64,000 nt of DNA from Branchiostoma floridae. Taxonomy: Eukaryota > Chordata > Leptocardii > Amphioxiformes > Branchiostomatidae. The stretch is from assembly GCF_000003815.2 (NCBI RefSeq), contig NC_049989.1, forward strand, positions 21,893,128 to 21,957,127, given 5' to 3'. The notes below the pieces were generated by a model that worked only from the letters and a program-made list of their open reading frames with translations, searched no databases and was not told where the DNA came from. Both the position numbers and the translations under genes were made by a program. Below are positions 9,961 through 21,900 of this stretch, piece after piece; position 1 is the stretch's first letter, and each line of letters opens with the position of its first letter.

Positions 9961-12900
9961 CTGCGGACGGAACGGAGAGACCCATGCATCAATGCAACAA
10001 GCATAACTACAACCATGCAGCAAAATAAGTTACAACGTCAAGACTACGTCACACACATGGCTGAAAAGCAGAATGGAGAATTACAATATGTAGGTGGAAA
10101 TGTTGATTGTAAAGCACTGCCTCATTCACAAAAGTATCACAACAAGCAAAACTCCAACCAGGCAGCAAAAAAAGTTACAATGTCAAGACTACGTCAGGGC
10201 GGCAGCGACACCACAATCACACATGGCTGGAAGGGAGATGGAGAATCACAAAATGCTGGCGGAAGTGTTCATCGCACAGCACTATACAGCATTCACAAAG
10301 GCATCACAACAAGCAATGATTACAGCACATGTGCAAGTATATGGTGCAAGAAAAATAAGTTACAACGTCAGGATTATGTCAGGGTGGCAGTCACATGATA
10401 TTACACATGGCTGAAAAGCAGGTGAAAAGTTACAAGATGCAGACAGTAGTGTAAAAGTTGATTGTACAGCCCTCCTCATTCACAAAAGCATCATCACAGC
10501 AAGCAATGTTTACAGCACATGTGCATAGAAGGCAAGCAAATGCTGTATCTCAATTCAAATCTAAACATACACAGATCAACCAGCCTAGGGAATGTGACCT
10601 TCCAGGAGCAGTGAAGGAAAGGACAACACTTTCATCCATCCTGGCATTATTTCTGCATGCAAATTTGGGACATCCCAAAGAAATTCAATGTGTTAGCAAG
10701 GATGTGTAAGTGTCACGTGTCCTAAACTCAGCAAAACCATGGGGTATTCCATAGACACTATGCAGAAAATGGCAGGGAATGGAATGGATGGGATCAAGAA
10801 AAGGAAGCGAAGCCAGACTCACAGCAAGACATGCGTGAAAAGTAAGAAATCAGGAGCAACAGACGTGTTAAAGAGACACCAGCAAAACCACCACAGGCTG
10901 AAAAAATGATGGGCACTCCTGGACCAACATGCACCAAAGGACCTGCCAATAGTAATATTGTGATTATCAAGTCCTAAAGATGGTGTTGGTATGTGGAAAT
11001 ACTGAGCTATGATGTTTCATGTTAACAAACGTCAGTGTTTTTTCTATCCTGAAAGCAGCTTATAATTTATTGTTTTATGTATGGGTATGTATCTGTTCTC
11101 TATATGCCACACTGGTTATAACTATGTCAAAAACCTCTAGAAAGTCCTGTGCATACTGGAATCATGTACTGTGATATGGACATTACTCAATACCGCCTAC
11201 TCTCCTTGTAGAGGTTGGTGGGGAAAATCGTGACCTTTTCATTATACCACTGTATGACTTCTTATTTTATCAGCCTCCTTATAAAAAAGACGGCATATAA
11301 GGAAAAGGTCACGATTTTCCCCACCAACTTCTGCTTGGAGAGTAAATACCTCCTACACTGTAGTTAACTAAGTTCCTATGTGAGTTGAGCTGCATATTTT
11401 CCACTGAAATCTAGTACACTGAACTGTCCTCATCATGGCACACTGATGGTGTGCAAATTATCGGCTTGGAAGTGATCTACACATGATGATACTGTTTGTG
11501 TTATATTTTGATATGTGGTATTGAGCTTCAAACTAAGTATGGATCTGTGTCAGTGATGCATAAGTTTTTCAGGCCACCAAACAAATGAAAGCAAGAAAAA
11601 CCCTGGACAAACATGAGAAAAAACCTTTTAATCTGTTATTTTTTTCATACAGATTTTCTGCCAGTTACAAAGACATTACAATGCGTCAATGATAGAGAAG
11701 AATCAATGTCAACGATGTCCAAAAGAATCAAACTTTACATCAACAATGCTTTTGTGTCTTCCCAAGAGTGCAACAAATTTGGAGTACTTTTAGACATCTC
11801 CCTAACAGTTAGTGTGTTTGTATTGAGCTCAAGCAAGAACAACTTCATTTTTCACCAATGAAATCACCAAAACCTACAGTATGCCTGACCTAATGTCCTA
11901 AAGTAAACATTATTCATTTTTCTAAAAAAAATAAGACTTTCCGTGCCTTCGAATTCATTGATGATGACTTTGAGTCCGTTCGTCTACTTTAAGGATTTTT
12001 GTGATCATTCTTTAGGCCACTATATCAAGCATTCAAATCCCCCAAATCTTACAAGACTGACCAAAAATAAACCGCAGTATCTGAGACTATATAACAATAA
12101 GATCCACAATAAGACAATTTTTATTATCAGCTTGTTCAAGCTTGACTTTGAATCCATTCTGTTACTTTTAGTATGTTCAAGGTCATTTCAAGGTCATTTA
12201 TCAGGCCAGACAACGGCAATGAACTTGACGGCCTCCTCGTAAATGGTGAAGACGAGGGCTGCGTCCAGACACACCCGGCCGAGGCGCGGCACGGTCCCCT
12301 TATAGAAGCTGTGAGCGGCACACACACACACAGACACACGCAACGTTAGCCGGGAGAGAGAGAGAGAGAAAGGGGGAAGAGAAGACAGACGACAGAAGAA
12401 CAGCGTTCATCACTTTACGTTTGGAAAGACTCTGGGAATGGGGAACATCTGATCAACCTGAAGTCTGATATCAGAAACACTTGCTTCTAGTGACGCTCAA
12501 GAAGAGTGATGGATGAATGAATGAATGAACTTTATTTAACTGGATGTCACTTGAAACTTTCGGAAGTAAATCTACATTTTTTATTCAGTTGAAGAGAATT
12601 GTATTTGAATATTGTTAACCTGGTTGTCTAACCTTCATAAACACTTGCTACTGAATTTAGTTTTAAGTGGGGAAAAATACTCCTTGTGGAGAAGCCATTT
12701 TTGTTAATTAGCTCTAAGATTAATTAATTTCAATTAGCGCCAACTCCCTAAAGTCTGCTACCATTATAGTCACATGACTGACCTATGTCCTTTCCTGACC
12801 CCATGTGACGCTAATTCACCTTTATCCGCGGGGTAACCTATAACCATTGTAGTGAAAAACAGTATCTATGGAGATCAAAGTGACGAACAGTGGTGTCAAA

Positions 12901-15900
12901 TTGCAATATTTTCAATGCAATATTTGGAAAATTTTGCAGTTTGAAACCACAGTACAGCGACTTCAGTTCATTTTCTTAGATACCCTTTATAGGTAGGTTA
13001 CCCTGCAGATAAAACTGAACTAGCATTACTAGTATCAACTTTACATCACCCCCTTGCTAATGTCTATGTATTAATCAATTGAATCTTCCTGGCTGACTTC
13101 GGTCCCCTGGGTGGTCCTCTTGGGCAGGTTTTATTGTACTCCTATCCGCTGGTTCCATATTTACGTTTTACAAAAAGAGATATTTGTCTTCCACCCTCTG
13201 GTAAGTTTGGCATGCATGTCCAGAGCCTATCTACTCTGCCCTGAGTCAGAAAGGTTTTCATCTAAGTTTCTAACCAGATTTTTCCAGATCCCAGTTTCTT
13301 ACCAAATGTAAAATGGAAACAGACATAACCACAGCACAGACCCAGGAAGGTAGAGACAATGAGAGTTCCGTTCTCCATGTGTCACACCAATGGGTCCTTT
13401 AATAATATGCCTCCAACACAAACATAAGTTTTCACAAACAAATCTTATGAAATACGTCCCAACAAATTTTGACAAAACAATTTCCCATACCAATCAGCTA
13501 ATGTTTTGAGTAGAATTCCTGTGTTTTAGGTAAAACTTGTATGAATTTCATCACATTTATATGAACACCTGTAAGGCACCCATTCATTAGTGGTGCATAG
13601 GGCTGGGTATCGGTACAGCGTACCGGTACAAAACCGTTTTTTCTTATTGGACCGGTACAGAAAAACCGGACCTGAAAAAATTAGGTGGACCGGATGTTGG
13701 ACCGATTAGAAAATTAACATATTATTTGATCAGGCATTCACACGTTTTGGCGCTTGCAGTTGGAAGAAAATGTCAAGAGTGAAGTAGAGTAGAGTTTATA
13801 GTAATTTCTACCAAGGTTTACAGTCAATCTTACAGGTGCAGTTAGCGTTGTAGGATTGTAAAACGCCAGTGTAAGTCTAATACTCCACCAAACAGATTTC
13901 TTTGTAGTGAAATGGACCATTGGTATGAGTCATACTGAATCAGGTCCAGGTTCAGGTCCGGACCTGGACCTGATCCTCTGGACCTGAACCGGACCTGGAC
14001 CTGAATTTTCTGTACCGGTACCCAGCCCTAGTGGTGCACAAAACAAAAAGCCAGTATACGGAGGCTGCTGTACTTGGTGACACAGGGACAGAAGACTCCA
14101 CGTCTCTACCTTAATGGATCTTTTAAACAGACAACAGAACAGCAGAGATAGGAACACACATGCACGACACAGGAGGACTCTAGTTCTTTATACTAGAGTG
14201 GGTGGACTCATTCTTTAGCTAACTGACATCTATCGCACTGCTGTCATCCCTCAGTAAGACATCGGGAGCCACATAGTTCTTGTTTAGAACCTCTATCAAG
14301 CCATTAAGGCTAGAGGCCACTGAAGAAGTTGTAAATAATGAAACTCGTTCAAAAGGCTGAATAAAAGTTCTTAACTAGAACTTTCCAGATGTCTCACTGA
14401 GGGATGACTGTTGTGTGATAGATGTCAGTTAGCTGAGAAATGACTCCACTCTACTATATACTATTAGTTCTTTAATACATACTGTCGCTCAGCTGAAATA
14501 CTCTCCATGTTATTTTCTCTCTTTTATCAGGAGTGAGTTGGGCTGTTTTTGTCTTAGTAGACCTAACCATATTTTTTTTCAAGAAACTTTTTCTTTTTCT
14601 TCTGTTTTTTTTCCAAACCCATTTGACACTTATGGAATGCATCTTTTCCCGTTTTTAAGACATTGCTGCTGTATTCTTAAGTTTCCAGGCATCTACAAAG
14701 CGTGTAATGTTGAACAGTAAAAGTTTATGTGTGGAAATCAAAAGTGAAACACGTAGCGGACAATGAAGTGCGGACAATTGCAATATGACTATAAAGGGTA
14801 CAGCAATAAAAGTATTCAGCATAATGATATCTACAAAAAACACTAAAATGTGACTTGGTTATGAGTGATGGATGAGTTCAGATGAGAACAAAATGAAGTC
14901 TGGAGGTGCAGTTCTAGTAAAAGTTGCTAGACTACTGCAAAGTGAAGATAGAATGATATTGGGGAGGGGCAAAAGTCAGCATTCAGAAATGGTGAATTTG
15001 TTGGACAAAGTTTGATGTTGAGTTCAGCACTGATCGCATTAACATCTTTAAACTCTGGGTAATAATGAATGCCACAAAGCTGAGTTTTATGAATGCCATC
15101 TGTGCACACATCATTAATTTCTATCTGTTGCCTTGAACAAAAATTGGATATTTTGAAGAAGTGCAGTCCATCAAAGTTTTGCATTTCCAAGTTTTGACAG
15201 TAGATGGGACAATGGTCTGTTGTCTTGGAATGACAGAATTCAATGACAACATTGTGTCTTCTAGCACTGAACTGTGACCTTGTAGTTTCATTTCCTATAA
15301 CAGATGTCATCCATAAAACTCTGTGTGGCTCTAGAACAGAAGGAGAGTCTACTCACGCCCTGGGTCCTTCGTGCTTGGCGATCTTGACTGCGCAGTCCCA
15401 CGCACTCTTGTACTTATGTGCCTCTAGACCCTGCCAACAGAAAAACACTTGTGTTGGTATCACACAGAAGTTTCACAGGTTGGTCTCACATGTGTGTTTC
15501 ACAAGTAGGTCTCAGGTTTCACAGGTTGGTCTCACATGTGCCACTTACGAAAGGTAGTGAAACATCTGACTATTTCCAAAATCAATCCAGTTGCTTGAGT
15601 AACTGCTTTTTGACATAACTTATTACCTGGATGTCTAACCTTCACCAACGGCTCTCTTGCTAATGTCTGACTATTTGCTATTTAGCATGTCTTATCACCT
15701 GGAAGTCTAATCATAGTTGACATGGTCTGACATGTGTGTTTTACAGGAGGGTCTCACATGTCAGTTTCACAGGCATGACATCACTTTTATATTCAGAGGT
15801 TTTACAAATCCAAGGTCTCACATGTCTGTTTCACAGGTGGGTCTCACACTGCTTTACCAGTTAAGCAAAACAAACAAACAAAAACAAGCCTGACCTGCAT

Positions 15901-18900
15901 CCTGGTCTTCACTACGTCGATGGGCGTGTTCCCGAAGACGCTGGCTGCGCCCGCCGTCGCGCCGAACGCTGCCGTGATGAAGGGGTTGATGTTTTTGCTG
16001 AGGTCGTCGCCGCGGTACCAGTCCTTTAACGAGTTCATCACCAGGAAGCGGATCGCCTGATTGGACCCCTGCTTCAGTATCGTGGGAAACAAACCTTTGT
16101 ACGTTCCACCGATTCCTGGGGAAAACAAAGGCTTGTCAGAGCTGTCAGTCATGGCGGTTACCATGGTGATGACCAGGAATAGTTTTTTCCTCATTGGATC
16201 TAGACAATCATCATGGCAATACATGAATTTTTTAAAGTGCGTACTATACAGCATCAGGAGCTCTGGCTTTTGGAATAGGTACTGGTCCAGAAATACTCAA
16301 GGCCATCAGTGATGTCAATCACCTCATGGTTGTCATGTTGATTGAGTTATAAGCTATCAGTTGGCTGGTTACAAGGTTTTAAGCTAGAGTGTGCAACTTT
16401 CTGACGATAATCTTTGCTTGAGGTGAGACAAATTTCCCTTGTCCCATTGTCATTGTTGGTCCCTTTGCCCCTTTCCTGATGTCCCTCCCACTAGACTTAC
16501 CCTGTTCCCTGACGATCTCCCTGACCCCGTGGAAGAAGCCCCTGTACTTGGGGTTGCCCGACGTCTGGTCGTGGATGAACTTCACCTTGACCGTCTCCAT
16601 GGGCGTGACCACGAACACCGCCTCCGACGCGCCCGCCATCAACCCGCATAAAAAGCTGTTGCCCTTTGACAGTTGACCTCTCTCGTTACGCATCATGTTA
16701 CTGAAGAACTCAAAAGCACCAAACCTGTAAAGGGTGAAAGGTCAGGGGTGACAGGTCAGAATGCAGAGGTCAGGAGTTAAAAAAAGATACTATCTGCATC
16801 AACGACACGAGGAAAAGCAAATGTCCAGGGTGTCATGTTCAAGTCTTCTAGCGTTTTCTTATCTGAATGAATGAATGAGTGAGTGAATGAGTGAGTGAAT
16901 GAATGAGTGAATGAGTGAATGAATAAATGACTGAATAAAAGAATGAATGAGTGAATGAGTGGATAAATATTAAGTGAATGAATGAATTCAATATATGCAT
17001 AAATGAATGAATGAATGAATGAATGACTGAATAAACAAACGTGTAAACCCCTGTCCGTACCTGACTGCTGCCTGAATGAATGAGTGAATGGATGGATGAA
17101 TGAAGAAATGAATGAATAAGTGAGTGAGTGTGAGTGAGTGAGTGAGTGAGTGAGTGAGTGAGTGAGTGAGTGAATTAATGAATAAAAGAATGAATGAATA
17201 AACATGTAAACCCCTATCCCCACCTGACTGCTGCCTTGGGTATGGACCCGTAGACGAGCGAGAATTAATGAAGGAGTGAATGAATGAATGAATGAATGAA
17301 TGAATGAATGAATGAATGAATGAATGAATGAATGAATGAATGAATGAACAAACATGTAAACCCCTGTCCCCACCTGACTGCTGCCTTGGGTATGGACCCT
17401 TAGACGAGCGAGAATGAATGAATGAGTGAATGAGTGAATGAATGAATGAACAAACATGTAAACCCCTGTCCCCACCTGACTGCTGCCTTGGGTATGGACC
17501 CTTAGACGAGCGAGAATGAATGAATGAGTGAATGAGTGAATGAATGAATGAACAAACATGTAAACCCCTGTCCCCACCTGACTGCAGCCTTGGGTATGGA
17601 CCCGTAGACGAGCGAGAATAAATGACTGAATGAATGAATGAATGAATAGAATGAATGAATGAATGAACATGTAAACCCCTGTCCCCACCTGACTGCTGCC
17701 TTGGGTATGGACCCGTAGACGAGCGATAATGAATGAGTGAATGAGTGAATGAATGAATAAAAGAATGAATAAATGAAAAAACAAATGTGTAAACCCCTAT
17801 CCCCACCTGACTGCTGCCTTGGGTATGGACCCTTAGACGAGCGAGAATGAATGAGTGAATGAATGAATGAATGAATGAATGAATGAATGAATGAGTGAAT
17901 GAATGAATGAATGAGTGAATGAACAAACGTGTACCTGACTGCTGCCTTGGGTATGGACCCGTAGACCAGTGAGCTGAGCCCGCGGTACAGCCCGCGCACG
18001 CCGTGGTCCCGTACCGTGGCCTGCACACAGTGCACCGGCCCGCGGTACTTGGGAGGGTTCGCTTTCTCGTCCAGCTGCAGCTGTGTCTTCACGTACTCTG
18101 TGGGGAAGGTGATGCAGATCTCGATCCCGCCCGCAATGCCACCTGGAACAACAAACAAACAAACAGGTGAGTACCCACCCGAAATGCCACCTGGGGACAA
18201 CAAACAAACAAACAAATAAACAATCGGGTGAGTAAACGTGCTGCGTTTTCACATACTCCGTGGGGAAGGTGATACAGATCTCGATCCCGCCAGCGATGCC
18301 ACCTGGGGACAACAAACAAACAAACAGGTGAGTACCCACTGCGATGCCACCTGGGACAACAAACAAACAAACGGGTGGGTACCCACCCGTGATGCCACCT
18401 GGGACAACAAACAAACAAACAAACAGGTGAGTACCCACCCGCGATGCCACCTGGGACAACAAACAAACAAACAAACAGGTGAGTACCTGCCCGCGATGCC
18501 ACCTGGGACAACAAACAAACAAACAAACAGGGGAGTAACCACCCGCGATGCCACCTGGGACAACAAACAAACAAACAAACAGGTGAGTACCTGCCCGCGA
18601 TGCCACTTGGTACAACAAACAAACAAACGGGTGGGTACCCACCCGCGATGCCACCTGGGACAACAAACAAACAAACGGGTGGGTACCCACCCGCGATGCC
18701 ACCTGGGACAACAAACAAACAAACAGGTGAGTACCCACCCGCGATGCCACCTGGGACAACAAACAAACAAACAAACAGGTGAGCAAACATTGTATATCTG
18801 TATACCAACAAATATTCGCTCAATATAATGTATCTCCCTGACTCTCAAACATTTCAGCAAGAAGTTATGCTGAAAACTGAAGGCTGAAAGGAAAATTTGA

Positions 18901-21900
18901 ACCTGACTACATGTACGTTTACTTGTGTAAAGCTAGTTCACCTTTATCTGCGGGTTAACCTATATCCGTTGTTTATAGAAAAAAAAGGTATTTGGGGATA
19001 GCGAGTTGACAGACGATGGTTTCAAACCGTATATTGAATATCTTACAATTTCAAACGTCCGTTGACATGATACTGTATCCCTAAATACCTTGTTTTTATT
19101 AACAACGGATATAGGGTACCCCACGAATAAAGGTGAACTAGTACTAGTGTTACCAACTTGGTACAACAAACAAATTAAGTAAACATTCACTCAAACCCAT
19201 CTGGTTCTTGGACATTTTAAAAGAGCGCAAACCAGAAGTTTGGAGCAAAACTTGAATACAACAAGTTTATCTGTTTGAGTTCTCGGAAATAAACAGGAGA
19301 ATAATATGAAAGTAGAAAAACTTGACTATGACTATAATATTTATATATGAATCCACTCTCTGAAACTGTGTCTACAAGGTACAGACTTTCTCCTAGGACT
19401 CTGTTTTCCAGTTTAGTATCATCTTCCAAAATTTGAGAACAAAACCCATCACTAGATCTTGAAAGAATCAATATGAAACAGTAGATCAATCAATCAATGG
19501 TTTCCCAGGAAATGCCGCTGCACGTTTCCTAACGTTGCTAACGAGGTTACATCTGATTATTAACGACCTGGATACCAATAAAGTCATTTGTCCAGATCAG
19601 ACCCGTACTTCATCCCCTGCCCTGATCGCTAAACCTAATTCTGGTCACACGGCGCAGTCCGTCATCTACGTTACCATGACAACCAGGGGGCGGGAAAGCC
19701 CCCGCACCAGCGGAACAGTTTCGTCTGACATTTAATCTCAGAAAACGATTCATAGCGTAATGATTTGGCGGCATACTAAAATCAGTTATTGTTTCTCACA
19801 CAGGAATATATCATATCTATATATATATAAAGTCAATTGAACATTTTCTCATGAACACAACTTTGTTTTTCTGCTATAGAAACGTTTCTGAAGTCTAGAT
19901 TCTGCTGTTTTCTTTAGTGTAAAACAACATCCGTGCTCAAATGCTGCCTTACGGTATCGTTTGACATTTAATCTCAGGAGACGATTCAGCGTAATGATTT
20001 GGTTGCAATAAAATCAGTTCTTGTTTCTCACACAGGAATATATCCTATCTATATATATATATATAAAGTCAAGTGAACATTTTCTCATGAACGCAACTTT
20101 GTTTTTTTAGCTATAGAAATGTTTCTGGAGTCTAGATTCTGCTGTTTTCTTTAGTGTAAAACAACATCTGTGCTCAAATGCTGCCTTACAAAGAGGAAAA
20201 CAGCAGAGGAGACTGTAACATCCACTCTCACAATACCATCAGGTGCCATAATAATCACCACATGAGAAAAAGTTCAACGTTGCTGAAAGGGTTGTACAAA
20301 TGTGGCATCAGTTATCAGATATTGAACTTAATTTTAACACAATCGTGAGAAGGCCTTTATAACAAGGTGTCTTGATGTGGCGCCAGTGGCGGTATTATGG
20401 CACCCGGTGGAATTATGAGAGTTGATCCCTGAAACATTTGTACAGCACAAAAATAAGGTTGCATTCATGAGGAAACTGTGTTCAATTGATTGATTAACCA
20501 GGGGAGTATTCTTAAAGTCAGCAGAGAGCTGGAAAAATTCCCTGAAACTGAGGATACCAACTTGGTGGTACTGTGAGATTTTTCTCAGTCTTATTTTTCA
20601 TTAAATTGAAAACCAACACATTAATAAATGAATTAATCAGCTATTGTGAAAAGAGTGATAAAAATGGCATTATGTTAAATTGAGCAGCAACAAATTTAAT
20701 TGCCAGACAAGTATCATGTAGCATTCATATGTAATAAGAGTTGCCCTTGAGCTTGCCCTCAATCTGAATTGAATAAACCAGTTTTCCCAAGCTGGGCCTC
20801 ATCAAGTCATATACATGGATGACGTCAAAAAACAGGCAGCCTAAAAACAGTTGCTAGACAGCTAATTGTGAACTTTAAGTTAGTACTAGTAATACATTTA
20901 AATATAATTTGTAATTTTGTGATAAGTAATTTTGCAAAATCCCAGATACAAGAAAATGCCCGTTTGGTATAATCATTTGATGCTTAGAGAAATCTGCCGA
21001 GAGAAAGACATTTGATTTTCAGTAACAATCTTTCACCAAACAGAGGAAACAGCAAACTACACTGCCCTGCCCTGTAAGGGTCACAGATAATTCCCTAGGT
21101 ATCCGTCATGTTATATTTACCCCCCCTCTAGACACAATTGCAATCAGGACGTCCGAGTGACGCTAGCGCAGGAAGATTTCCCCGGGGATCGTTCCCACGC
21201 CCTTCTCCGCCCTCCCGCTACACGTGCGCCGACTGTTCGGACACGATAAGGAACGGACAGAGTTTATCTTCCACAGGGAAGCGATAGGGAATGGAATCCT
21301 AATGACCTAAACTGTAGTCCAAATTGATGGCTTAATAAACACTGGCAACCTTGCTGTAGTACTTAGGATTATAACTAGGAAGTTGTGGCTGTGAGAATGG
21401 AATCTTCCACAAGAGCAGAGATAGAGAATGGGTTCCTAAACTGTAGTCCAAATTGATAGCTTAATAAACACTGGCAACCCTGTTGCAGTAGAAGGTAGTG
21501 GCTCTGAGAATGGAATTTTCCATAATTTGTCTTTCTTGCTTGCATGGAACGGAATTTTCCTTCTGGCGGAATTTTCTGATTTTGAAAATATCCTGTTCTA
21601 TTTAATTTGGTCCTCTTCCGATTTTGTAACCTCAAATAAAGTATGCAAGCCGACTTTGGCAACGTATTGGGACCACTTTTCAATTTTAAAAAGTTTTAAA
21701 AGTTTTAAAATTGCGTACTTTAATCGAGAAAATACGGTAGTCCAAATTGATAGCTTGATAAAACCTCAGGTAAGGTCTTGATTGTGAGCGAGAATGGAAT
21801 TTTCCATGCTTTGTCTTCCTTGCATGGAACGGAATTTTCTTTCTGATGGAATTTTCCGATTTCAAAGTATCCTGTTTCCGTCGGACTGGAATTTTCCACA

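Noticed and set aside
18143-18790. Perfect CAG-GTGAGT donors on the + strand in each repeat unit
   Set aside because: They are antisense to the gene and arise from the repeat; no + strand gene is supported there.
16777-18860. Long minus-strand frames (up to about 346 codons) rich in [16 protein letters not shown] and VVPGGIAGG
   Set aside because: They are read-through of the (TTCA)n and (GTTT)n boundary arrays around SLC25A1 exon 2; only 17935-18142 is a real exon.
19668-19681. Degenerate X-box match GTTACCATGACAAC in SLC25A1 intron 1, and another near 9795
   Set aside because: The degenerate consensus matches by chance often; only the promoter site and the perfect palindromes were kept.
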